Below, one piece after another: positions 1 through 5,694 of a stretch of DNA of 6,842 nt. Below the pieces are notes generated by a model that was not told where the DNA came from, ran no database searches, and worked only from the letters and a program-made list of their open reading frames with translations. Both the position numbers and the translations under genes were made by a program. Positions within the stretch are counted from its first letter, which is position 1; each line of letters opens with the position of its first letter. The stretch comes from Desulfatitalea sp. Lineage in GTDB: Bacteria; Desulfobacterota; Desulfobacteria; Desulfobacterales; Desulfosarcinaceae. Location of the stretch: positions 1 through 6,842 of the forward strand of contig JABDRH010000215.1 in the NCBI GenBank assembly GCA_013041835.1, in the 5' to 3' direction.

Positions 1-807
1 GCCCAGCGCCATGTCCACGGCAAGGGCATTGGCAAAGGCCTTCGGCGTAAGGATACGGCTGGGGGTGATCTGCTGCCGCCATAAATCAATGATCTGCAGG
101 CCGGTTTTTTTTGCCAGCCGATTGCGGGCGGACATGACCGCCGGTATGGTGCCGTTGCCGGGCAGGCCCAGACCGATGGCTTCGGTGAGGCAGTTCATGG
201 AGTTTGCCGTGAACATGCCGGCGCATGAACCGCAGGTGGGGCAGGCGGCATCTTCGATTTCGGCCAGTTGCGCCGCATTCATGCGTCCTGACTTGACCGC
301 GCCCACGGCCTCGAATACCGTGATCAAATCGATGCGCGGGCCATTGGGCTTTCCTGGATAGTGTCCGGCCAGCATGGGACCGCCGCTGATGAAGATGGCT
401 GGTAAATCCAGGCGGGCCGCCGCCATGAGCATGCCCGGAACGATTTTGTCACAATTGGGGATGAGCACCAGGGCGTCAAAACCATGGGCCATGGCCATGG
501 TTTCCACCGAATCGGCGATCAACTCCCGGCTGGCCAGAGAGTACTTCATGCCTTCATGATTCATCGCAATGCCGTCGCACACACCGATGACGCCGAATTC
601 CACAGGCGTTCCGCCGGCCATGTAGATGCCTGCCTTGACGGCATCGGACAGGCTGTTCAGATGCACATGGCCGGGAATGACCGTGTTGACGGAGTTGGCG
701 ATGCCGATAAGGGGGCGCTGAATCTCTGCATCAGTATACCCGCATGCTTTCATCAGGGCGCGATGGGGGGCCCGTTGCACACCTTGTTTGACCTGATCGC
801 TTTTCAT
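1..807 (-). CDS. ilvD: Dihydroxy-acid dehydratase IlvD, N-terminal 269 residues (runs off the left edge)
   Basis: IlvD dehydrates 2,3-dihydroxy-isovalerate and 2,3-dihydroxy-3-methylvalerate to the 2-keto acids that precede valine, leucine and isoleucine. It is a cytosolic Fe-S enzyme. Reading the minus strand from ATG at 807 gives an open frame to base 1. Family signatures seen: RPLIGIANS near residue 31, [17 protein letters not shown] (72-91), [13 protein letters not shown] (118-130) and [17 protein letters not shown] (189-205). Likely cluster cysteines are C119 and C192, and likely metal ligands D78, D120 and K121, each three residues below the positions I recall for E. coli IlvD. G46 (PGHVHL) stands where [2Fe-2S] plant and mycobacterial enzymes carry a third cysteine, so an oxygen-sensitive E. 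coli-like cluster is plausible (inference). The start is fixed by a strong Shine-Dalgarno GGAGGGAG at 815-822, 7 nt upstream. The gene lies behind an attenuator (823-1041). About half the protein is outside the window. Confidence 0.97.
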   Translation of the reverse strand, partial: MKSDQVKQGVQRAPHRALMKACGYTDAEIQRPLIGIANSVNTVIPGHVHLNSLSDAVKAGIYMAGGTPVEFGVIGVCDGIAMNHEGMKYSLASRELIADSVETMAMAHGFDALVLIPNCDKIVPGMLMAAARLDLPAIFISGGPMLAGHYPGKPNGPRIDLITVFEAVGAVKSGRMNAAQLAEIEDAACPTCGSCAGMFTANSMNCLTEAIGLGLPGNGTIPAVMSARNRLAKKTGLQIIDLWRQQITPSRILTPKAFANALAVDMALG

Positions 808-822
808 TTTGTTTCTCCCTCC

Positions 823-867
823 AAAAAAGAAATCCGCCACCGGCTGTTTGGGGCCGATAACGGATTT
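823..867 (-). terminator. Attenuator terminator hairpin with U-tract upstream of ilvD
   Basis: In the ilvD-sense transcript, bases 867 to 861 (AAAUCCG) pair with 836 to 830 (CGGAUUU), and 856-853 (CGGC) pair with 844-841 (GCCG). The four positions between (860-857 with 840-837) pair as U-G, U-G, A-U and U-G, so the stem is a continuous 15 bp closing an 8-nt loop. One C (829) and six U (828-823) follow, and the Shine-Dalgarno of ilvD starts at once at 822. In the opposite transcript the three wobbles become C-A mismatches, so the fold is built for the ilvD direction. This is a typical intrinsic terminator placed in a leader. Its 5' arm and inner stem also pair with an upstream segment (see the antiterminator entry), as expected of a regulated terminator. 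Confidence 0.88.
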
Positions 868-910
868 TTTGTTTTAACGGGGGTAGTTGCCTTAGACCAT
901 TATCGTCCCC
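850..910 (-). promoter_or_regulatory. Antiterminator pairing in the ilvD leader RNA
   Basis: In the ilvD-sense RNA, 910 to 897 (GGGGACGAUAAUGG) can pair with 863 to 850 (CCGUUAUCGGCCCC). Of 14 positions, 12 are Watson-Crick, one is a U-G wobble (899/861) and one is a mismatch (906/854); 33 nt form the loop. The downstream arm takes in half of the terminator's 5' outer arm, its middle and its inner stem, so the two folds exclude each other. The upstream arm spans the last codons and the UAA stop of the leader peptide. A ribosome that finishes the peptide covers it and lets the terminator form; one stalled on Ile, Val or Leu codons leaves it free. The pairing is read from sequence, and the mechanism is inferred from classical amino-acid attenuation. 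Confidence 0.85.
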
Positions 911-983
911 TTGGCACGGTGTCCTCAATGACACCAAGTACGAGAATGAGAAGGATGACGATGTGGAAGCTAAAACGTATCAT
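900..983 (-). CDS. Branched-chain amino acid attenuation leader peptide (27 aa)
   Basis: ATG at 983, stop TAA at 902-900. The peptide starts MIRFSFH, continues IVILLILVLGVI at residues 8-19 and ends EDTVPRGR. Eleven of the twelve residues 8-19 are Ile (8, 10, 13, 19), Val (9, 15, 18) or Leu (11, 12, 14, 16), and I2 and V23 add two more. This is the composition of known ilv leader peptides such as that of the enteric ilvGMEDA operon, though the sequence is not the same. It senses charged tRNA levels by ribosome position; the product itself probably has no function. A weak ribosome binding site (GGA at 996-994, 10 nt upstream) precedes the ATG, which lies about 23 nt after the predicted transcript start. 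It could be read as a small membrane peptide, but the pause hairpin, antiterminator and terminator placed around it make the leader role far more likely. Confidence 0.9.
   Translation of the reverse strand: MIRFSFHIVILLILVLGVIEDTVPRGR
918..935 (-). promoter_or_regulatory. Pause hairpin within the leader peptide codons
   Basis: Leader codons 17-22 (Gly Val Ile Glu Asp Thr) form a perfect 6-bp hairpin in RNA: GGUGUC (935-930), a six-base loop AUUGAG and GACACC (923-918). In classical attenuators a 1:2 hairpin at this place pauses RNA polymerase until a ribosome starts on the leader. It ends 7 nt before the antiterminator's first arm (910), so the two do not overlap. The hairpin is seen directly; the pausing role is inferred. 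Confidence 0.6.
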
Positions 984-1012
984 TTCACAGAATTCCAGAT
1001 AAGTATAGAAAG

Positions 1013-1041
1013 CTTTTAGCAATACGCGCCGAGGTTGTCAA
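1013..1041 (-). promoter_or_regulatory. Sigma-70-type promoter for the ilvD leader
   Basis: On the minus strand, TTGACA (1041-1036) is a perfect -35 box. After 17 nt it is followed by TAAAAG (1018-1013), a 4/6 match to the -10 consensus. This predicts a start near 1006, giving a leader RNA of about 200 nt that begins about 23 nt before the leader-peptide ATG. A closer -10 match, TATACT at 1007-1002, has no -35 box at a proper distance and would leave the leader only about 12 nt of 5' sequence. Confidence 0.65.
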
Positions 1042-1060
1042 GCGATTTATTGGGTGCCGC

Positions 1061-1090
1061 TTGGCTGAACGGAATGTCTACGAATAAAAT
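1061..1090 (+). promoter_or_regulatory. Possible promoter for the DUF3187-like gene
   Basis: TTGGCT (1061-1066, 4/6 to the -35 consensus) and TAAAAT (1085-1090, 5/6 to the -10 consensus) are 18 nt apart. It is divergent from the ilvD promoter and about 130 bp before the gene. A weaker alternative is TTGGCG (1104-1109) with TATGAA (1126-1131) at 16 nt. Nothing else in 1042-1221 stands out except a short open frame at 1127-1240. Confidence 0.3.
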
Positions 1091-1221
1091 CGAACCTTGT
1101 GGTTTGGCGGCGAATGTGTTTGAAATATGAAGGAAAACGAACGCATTGCTGCACGAGTTCTTAGCCTGTGGCGGAAGGCGGCCATGGCGGCTCGACAAGT
1201 GCCGGTTACGGATGTGAATCA

Positions 1222-2244
1222 ATGCAATTCAAACATGTGAACCTGCTGGCGACTTGTGCGCTGCTGTTCATCAGTATGACGGGGACTGCCGTTTGTGAGC
1301 GGGGACCGCTGCAAGTCCAGAACCGCTTCCCCCTATTTTTAGGGCTGCTCACACCGCGCCCCACATCGGCTTTGCTGCCGGCTAAAGGCAACGCTGAGGT
1401 ATCCTTCGGTGTGGATTACAGCAGCATCCAATTCAATCAGAAAAGCGACCGTGCCTTCGTTTTGGTTGACCTGGAGTCCACCGTAATTGAATTCGCTTTT
1501 AAGTTCAGTGTGAATCGACGCTTGGCCCTGCAGGTCGAATTGCCGATAGTGAGCCTGAACAGTGGGTTCATGGACCATTTTCTTGCTGGGTACCACGATG
1601 CGTTGGGTGTGCCCAATTATGGTCGCGAAGATCGGCCGTCCAACGCTTTTGCCTACGATGCCGCGATCAACGGACACCCATGGATAAAGGGCGATTCCGG
1701 CAGCCTGCAATTGGCCGACACAACTTTTTCCATACAACGCAGTATCTCCCTGCCGGGCGCTGGAAAGCCTTGGGCCGCGAGTCTGCTTTGGCGGCTGAAG
1801 TTGCCCACGGGCGACAGCCATGCCGGGGTCGGTAGTGGCAACTATGACGTCGGTCTATTTATGCCAACACAATGGACCAAGGGCCGATGGGATCTGTACC
1901 TGATGCCGGGTTTTATTCTGCATGGAGACCCGGAGGTTCCCGGGGCCCAGGCAGCGGCACGCAGAAGCTGGAGCCTTTTCACGGGTGCCTCCTATCAATA
2001 CCATCCGAAGTGGCGCTGGCTGGTGCAAGTGGACTACTTCTCCTCGCCCATAGAACAGACCGGCATTGGCATGCTCGATGCCGGTGGGCTTGAGTTGGCT
2101 GCAGGCTTTCGGTATGCCTTTCACTCCCGATGGCGGTTGGAAGCGGCCTTTATCGAAGATGTTTTCACTCTGACGGCGCCTGATTTTACTGTTCATTTGG
2201 GGCTGATATGGTTATACCGAAAAGAGTGCAATGATAGACAATGA
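1222..2244 (+). CDS. Predicted outer-membrane beta-barrel protein, DUF3187-like (340 aa)
   Basis: The function is unknown. From ATG 1222 the protein opens with a signal peptide: a short basic start (MQFKH), a hydrophobic stretch (about residues 7-20) and a likely cleavage site near residues 23-26. The mature part begins with GPLQVQNRFPLFLG. It then alternates polar and hydrophobic residues in strand-like blocks often ending in aromatics, and has no long hydrophobic helix, as expected of a barrel. The stretch LNSGFMDHFLAGYHDALGV (from about residue 112) followed by a GRE motif resembles the conserved core I associate with DUF3187; this family call is from memory. A start at 1168 would add 18 Gly/Ser-rich residues before the signal peptide and is unlikely. 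The ribosome binding site is weak (GGA at 1210-1212). yqgE follows 54 bp downstream on the same strand, so co-transcription is possible. Confidence 0.75.
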   Translation: MQFKHVNLLATCALLFISMTGTAVCERGPLQVQNRFPLFLGLLTPRPTSALLPAKGNAEVSFGVDYSSIQFNQKSDRAFVLVDLESTVIEFAFKFSVNRRLALQVELPIVSLNSGFMDHFLAGYHDALGVPNYGREDRPSNAFAYDAAINGHPWIKGDSGSLQLADTTFSIQRSISLPGAGKPWAASLLWRLKLPTGDSHAGVGSGNYDVGLFMPTQWTKGRWDLYLMPGFILHGDPEVPGAQAAARRSWSLFTGASYQYHPKWRWLVQVDYFSSPIEQTGIGMLDAGGLELAAGFRYAFHSRWRLEAAFIEDVFTLTAPDFTVHLGLIWLYRKECNDRQ

Positions 2245-2298
2245 CTATGGACGAATGCCGGAATCATGTGATGCCATTTTTAAGAGGACATTGATCAA

Positions 2299-2865
2299 AT
2301 GGACATATCACCCGAATCACTTCGCGGTCACTTTCTCATGGCCATGCCATCGCTCATGGATGCGAATTTTCATAAATCGGTCACCTGTATTTCCGAGCAT
2401 AACGACCAAGGGGCGGTTGGCATCGTCGTGAATCAGATTCATGAGGGTATTACCGCCGGATTGATCTTTGAGGAATTGGGAATAGCGTTTAAGGAATCGG
2501 TCGGCGCCCTGTCCATCCATATCGGTGGTCCGGTGCACATGAATGAACTGTTCGTGCTGCACGGACCGCCTTTGTCTTGGAATGGCAGCTTGATTTTCGG
2601 GAACGACCTGGCCATGAGCAACGCCAGGGAGATCATCGAGGCCATTGCCTTGGATCAAGGCCCCCGAAATTTCATTATCGCGCTGGGCTGCGCCGGCTGG
2701 GCCCCCGGACAGTTGGAGTGGGAAATGAGTCAAAATGCTTGGCTGGTCACCCCCTGCCGCAACGATATCATGTTCGAACTGCCCATTGAAACGCGCTGGG
2801 AAAGCGCCATTCGTCTTTTGGGCATCGATCCGCAGCGAATTTCCGATAGTGCCGGCCACGCGTAG
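2299..2865 (+). CDS. yqgE: YqgE/AlgH family protein (UPF0301, DUF179), 188 aa
   Basis: This is a widespread single-domain family of unknown biochemical role. In Pseudomonas the homologue AlgH was linked to alginate regulation, but no reaction is established. Family motifs seen: LRGHFLMAMPSLMDANF (residues 8-24), the EHN-x-x-GA-x-GIVVN block (33-45), IGGPV (75-79) with ELFVLHG (83-89), and GCAGWAPGQLEWEM (130-143) with NAWLVTP (146-152). The length of 188 residues is normal for the family and the protein appears intact. AGAGG at 2283-2287 is the likely ribosome binding site, 11 nt before the ATG. It stands 54 bp after the DUF3187-like gene and converges with the small gene at 2976-3125. No link between its function and its neighbours is visible. 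Confidence 0.95.
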   Translation: MDISPESLRGHFLMAMPSLMDANFHKSVTCISEHNDQGAVGIVVNQIHEGITAGLIFEELGIAFKESVGALSIHIGGPVHMNELFVLHGPPLSWNGSLIFGNDLAMSNAREIIEAIALDQGPRNFIIALGCAGWAPGQLEWEMSQNAWLVTPCRNDIMFELPIETRWESAIRLLGIDPQRISDSAGHA

Positions 2866-2887
2866 GGTGCCATTTGCAATTGGCACC
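2866..2887 (+). terminator. Inverted repeat directly after yqgE, possible terminator
   Basis: GGTGCCA (2866-2872) and TGGCACC (2881-2887) form a perfect 7-bp stem with an 8-nt loop, starting at the base after the yqgE stop. No T-run follows on either strand, so it is at best a weak intrinsic terminator or an RNA 3'-end stabiliser. Confidence 0.4.
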
Positions 2888-2926
2888 TGAATGGCGTCCG
2901 GTTTTCGATATTCCCAAAAGCGAGGA

Positions 2927-2943
2927 GGGCGCTTTGGGCGCCC
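2927..2943. repeat. GC-rich inverted repeat between convergent genes
   Basis: GGGCGC (2927-2932) and GCGCCC (2938-2943) form a 6-bp all-GC stem with a 5-nt loop. It lies between the 3' ends of yqgE and the small minus-strand gene and could hinder transcription from both sides. There is no U-tract. Confidence 0.4.
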
Positions 2944-2960
2944 CTTGTCCTATCCATTGA

Positions 2961-2974
2961 CTGCCGTCAGGCAG
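2961..2974 (-). repeat. Short inverted repeat at the 3' end of the small cysteine protein gene
   Basis: CTGCC (2961-2965) and GGCAG (2970-2974) form a 5-bp stem with a 4-nt loop, one base beyond the stop codon of the minus-strand gene. It may mark a transcript end, but no U-tract follows in that direction. Confidence 0.3.
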
Positions 2975-2975
2975 G

Positions 2976-3125
2976 CTATTCTTCGTCTTTTTTTTGCTTC
3001 TGCTTGGGCTTTTTCTTTTTAAGGCACACCTTGTCCTTGCGTACGAAAGCGCACAGTTTGGGGTTGAAATACTCCTTGCAGTTGAGGGGATTGTATAGCG
3101 GGCACTCGGGGTGTTTGTCGGACAT
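2976..3125 (-). CDS. Small four-cysteine protein with a lysine-rich tail (49 aa), unknown function
   Basis: No function is recognised. ATG at 3125 and stop TAG at 2978-2976 encode 49 residues beginning MSDKHPECPLYN. The four cysteines at 8, 16, 25 and 34 are almost evenly spaced (C-x7-C-x8-C-x8-C), suggesting a small zinc-binding or otherwise metal-stabilised fold (inference). From residue 35 the chain is nearly all Lys and Gln with some Asp and Glu, ending KKDEE, which would suit contact with nucleic acid or a ribosome. There is no signal peptide or membrane segment. AGGG (3140-3137), about 11 nt upstream, is a fair ribosome binding site. Codon content is protein-like up to the Lys tail. It converges on yqgE. 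Upstream, 3126-3240 is AT-rich with a TATGAT box (3199-3194) but no matching -35 box. The protein could be a conserved small hypothetical of its lineage. Confidence 0.72.
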   Translation of the reverse strand: MSDKHPECPLYNPLNCKEYFNPKLCAFVRKDKVCLKKKKPKQKQKKDEE

Positions 3126-3292
3126 GAATCGTTATTCCCTTTTGACTTTGGATAGTCCATCGGCCTGCGCCAATATCGATAACCAAGACTAATATCATAA
3201 AATCAGTAAATTAACAAGGTAGGATATCCCTGCAAAACCACCCAAGCTTGCACACCGGATTTTTGGGCTTCGACCCTACCCGGGTTAAGGTT

Positions 3293-3322
3293 TTGACAAT
3301 TCTTGCGAATCGCTGATATATC
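3293..3322 (+). promoter_or_regulatory. Promoter of the dynamin-like GTPase / parA operon
   Basis: A perfect -35 box TTGACA (3293-3298) is followed after 18 nt by TATATC (3317-3322), or after 17 nt by ATATAT. It predicts a start near 3329 and a 5' leader of about 80 nt. No other gene lies between it and the GTPase start at 3409. Confidence 0.55.
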
Positions 3323-3326
3323 GGCG

Positions 3327-3338
3327 GACCATATGGTC
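3327..3338. promoter_or_regulatory. 12-bp perfect palindrome at the predicted transcription start, possible operator
   Basis: GACCATATGGTC is its own reverse complement and sits 4 bp beyond the -10 box, over the predicted +1. A repressor site here would block initiation. No protein that binds it can be named from the window. A chance palindrome cannot be excluded. Confidence 0.35.
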
Positions 3339-3373
3339 ATCAGCCCGGCGGTGAGCAACTGATGAAACGATCA

Positions 3374-3389
3374 TGGGCACCAATGCCCA
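3374..3389 (+). promoter_or_regulatory. Leader hairpin upstream of the GTPase start
   Basis: TGGGCA (3374-3379), loop CCAA, TGCCCA (3384-3389) make a perfect 6-bp hairpin ending 19 nt before the ATG at 3409. The ribosome binding site that follows is weak (GGAAATGG, 3398-3405), so the fold might affect translation. The effect is inference. Confidence 0.35.
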
Positions 3390-3408
3390 CGGGTAACGGA
3401 AATGGTAT

Positions 3409-5682
3409 ATGGATGCATATCAAAGGAATAGAGAAGCAATCATCCGCGCCAACGAGGAAGTGCTGGACCTGCTCCGGAAGTCGGCTGCCGATCTTGAAAC
3501 CCACATGCCGTCATTTGCGCAGTGGACGCACGCATGTGAAAATATATCCCGCTACCTGATGGACCATGTGGTCCGTATCGCCGTGGTGGGCGCTATCAAG
3601 TCCGGCAAGAGCACGCTGGTCAACGCGCTGCTCAAGACCGACCACCTCAAGCGTGGTGCCGGCGTGGTGACTTCCATCGTCACGCGTGTGCGGCGCGGCA
3701 GCCGGTTGCGAGCCAGGCTTTTTTTTAAAACCTGGTACGAAATCAATACCGATATTCAACAAGCACTTGCCCTTTTTCCCTCGAACGATTGGCGTTCTGA
3801 AGAAGGTGCCTTTGATATCTGCCGCGAGAAGGATCGCATTGAGTTGAAGGCGGCTTTGGATGCCCTGGACATCAGTGTGCACGTCGTTCAGGATAGTCTG
3901 AACGCCCACGGGGTATTGCTTTCCTCCTACTTGAAAGGCTATGACCGGATCAAATCCTATGTCACCGCCGAGAGCGCCATCCGTGAATTCGAGGGCGAGG
4001 CTTTCGCCGACCATCGTCGCTTCGTGGCCGATGATGCCATGGCCGTCTATCTAAAGGATATCGAGTTGGAAGTGGTCGGCGACCGGCCGGCGGCCAACAT
4101 CGAAATCGCCGACTGCCAAGGCAGCGACTCACCCAATCCGCTACATCTGGCCATGATTCAGGACTACCTGCTCAAGGCCCATCTGGTGATTTATGTCATC
4201 AGCAGCCGCACCGGCATCCGGCAGGCCGACATACGCTTTCTATCCATGATCAAGCGTATGGGTATCGCCGCCAATATGCTTTTCGTCTGTAATTGCGATT
4301 TTAGCGAACACGACAACATGAAGGATCTCAACGCATTGGTGCAGCGCATGGTTGATGAACTTTCCATGATCGTCGACCAGCCCGTGCTGTTCACTCTATC
4401 GGCCCTGTACAACCTCTTTGAGGCCGATGCACAGGCGTTGTCGCAAAAAGATCTTGAGCGGCTGCAATACTGGCGCAGGTTCGAGGAGCAGGTGATATTC
4501 AGCGATACACAGACCGCCCAAATGCTCGACGACTTGGATCGAAAGCTGACCCGCGAACGATCGGCGCTGCTGTTGCAGAATCAACTCGAACGCCTCGATG
4601 TCACCACAACGGGCTTGATCCAATGGGTGCGGCTGAACCGGGATCTATTGCGGCGGGATGCCGGCGACGCCCACAGCATGGCCGCGAAGTTGGACAAACA
4701 TCGCAGCTACATGCAGCAGGTGCAATCCACGGTTCAGAGCACCTTGGAAGGGGCGGTCCGCAAGATCGACAAGGCGATTAAAATCGAAGTGGACCGCTTT
4801 TTCGACTATCACACCGGCCCTGTCCAGAAAATGGTAATGGAATTTGTGCGCGATTATCGCGTGGACCTGGAACAATACCGTGAACCACTGGACACCTCCG
4901 GATTCACCCACACCCTTTATCTCGTCTTCCAGGATATGCGGCAGGCCCTGGACGGCTTCATGGCCGAGCGCATCAATCCTGAAATAATGGGATTCATTTC
5001 AAAAGAGCAGACACGGCTCGAAGCGGAGCTCGAACGGCTCATTCAACCTTACGAAGCTATGGTGCGCGATGCGCTTCTTAAATACGAAGATGAATTGGTC
5101 CAATTCGGCGCCGCCGACAAAACGGTGGATTGGACCTTCAAGGTCAATTCGGATCTGACGACCGTCAAGCAGGCCGCCGGCTTGAGCCTGCCGCCGGCCG
5201 CCGCCACCATGCGCTACTCGGCCAACATTCGCACCGAAGCCGTGCTGCGCTTCGGCTTTTACGCACTTGGACGCGCACTGCGCAAGGCCTTGAAAAAATC
5301 GGTGGCTGCCGAAAAGAGTGAAGAGATGCGCGCTCTCAAGGACGGCATTCGACGCATGAAAGCCGAGACCGAGCGGTCCATTGCCGCCAGTTTCAAAGAT
5401 TACAGGGAAAATCTCAAATTCCAATACATACAGCCGTTGGCCAGCTTCGCCGGCAAGCGGCTGTATGAAACGCTTACCGAGCGGTTTACCGCCTATGTCG
5501 GCGATGTCAAATCCCTGGTGGAGGAGGTCGCCGCCCACAGCGGCGATAAGGATCGGCTCAAAAACGCCCTGGCCGACATCGAGGAAAAACTCAGCGCCGT
5601 GAAAGCCCGGCTCGACGTCCTTCGCCAAGACGTATCGTCCCTGATCCAGACAGGCGCATCGGACGTCAAAATCAATCAGTAA
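3409..5682 (+). CDS. Dynamin-like large GTPase (757 aa)
   Basis: Likely a cytosolic GTPase of the bacterial dynamin superfamily; members bind and reshape membranes, but this one's target is unknown. An N-terminal helix (1-50) leads into the GTPase domain. The P-loop is GAIKSGKST (61-69); switch I probably includes T88 or T91 (VVTSIVTRV); G3 is DCQG (235-238) after a beta-strand (ANIEIA). The G4 site reads FVCNCDF (292-298), keeping only D297 of the N/T-K-x-D motif. From about 380 to 757 the protein is predicted almost wholly helical with heptad-like charge, as in dynamin stalks. A basic amphipathic stretch (about 609-630, LRFGFYALGRALRKALKK) could be a membrane-contacting paddle; no clear transmembrane helix is seen. 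An in-frame TAA at 3394 leaves ATG 3409 as the sole ATG start able to include the N-terminus. The stop overlaps the Shine-Dalgarno of parA. A T8A4 run occurs at 3719-3730. The superfamily is well supported and the role is not. Confidence 0.9.
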   Translation: MDAYQRNREAIIRANEEVLDLLRKSAADLETHMPSFAQWTHACENISRYLMDHVVRIAVVGAIKSGKSTLVNALLKTDHLKRGAGVVTSIVTRVRRGSRLRARLFFKTWYEINTDIQQALALFPSNDWRSEEGAFDICREKDRIELKAALDALDISVHVVQDSLNAHGVLLSSYLKGYDRIKSYVTAESAIREFEGEAFADHRRFVADDAMAVYLKDIELEVVGDRPAANIEIADCQGSDSPNPLHLAMIQDYLLKAHLVIYVISSRTGIRQADIRFLSMIKRMGIAANMLFVCNCDFSEHDNMKDLNALVQRMVDELSMIVDQPVLFTLSALYNLFEADAQALSQKDLERLQYWRRFEEQVIFSDTQTAQMLDDLDRKLTRERSALLLQNQLERLDVTTTGLIQWVRLNRDLLRRDAGDAHSMAAKLDKHRSYMQQVQSTVQSTLEGAVRKIDKAIKIEVDRFFDYHTGPVQKMVMEFVRDYRVDLEQYREPLDTSGFTHTLYLVFQDMRQALDGFMAERINPEIMGFISKEQTRLEAELERLIQPYEAMVRDALLKYEDELVQFGAADKTVDWTFKVNSDLTTVKQAAGLSLPPAAATMRYSANIRTEAVLRFGFYALGRALRKALKKSVAAEKSEEMRALKDGIRRMKAETERSIAASFKDYRENLKFQYIQPLASFAGKRLYETLTERFTAYVGDVKSLVEEVAAHSGDKDRLKNALADIEEKLSAVKARLDVLRQDVSSLIQTGASDVKINQ

Positions 5683-5687
5683 GGAGG
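5680..5687 (+). promoter_or_regulatory. Ribosome binding site of parA overlapping the GTPase stop codon
   Basis: TAAGGAGG is a full Shine-Dalgarno sequence whose first three bases are the TAA stop of the GTPase gene. It lies 7 nt before the parA ATG. The overlap implies translational coupling and makes ParA the better-initiated of the two genes, since the GTPase has only a weak site. Confidence 0.9.
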
Positions 5688-5694
5688 TCCGTCC

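Noticed and set aside
731..937. 68-residue minus-strand frame covering the ilvD leader and start
   Set aside because: It overlaps ilvD in another frame and runs through the terminator hairpin; the Ile/Val/Leu leader peptide and ilvD explain the region better.
1..1002. Plus-strand frames of 61 to 172 residues opposite ilvD
   Set aside because: They are antisense to a clear IlvD reading frame with all family motifs, and their translations show no family signature.
1002..1007. TATACT as the -10 box for ilvD
   Set aside because: No -35 match at 15-19 nt; the TTGACA box is 28 nt away, while it pairs at 17 nt with TAAAAG.
2317..2886. 189-residue minus-strand frame opposite yqgE
   Set aside because: Antisense to the intact YqgE protein; the translation has no recognisable motifs.
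3191..3222. Promoter of the small cysteine protein gene from TATGAT (3199-3194)
   Set aside because: The only -35-like box, TTGTTA, is 12 nt away, too close for a sigma-70 promoter.
3362..3559. 65-residue frame starting 47 bp before the GTPase, with a moderate ribosome binding site
   Set aside because: It overlaps the GTPase in another frame, and its translation (Trp, Cys, Pro, Arg-rich) looks like out-of-frame reading.
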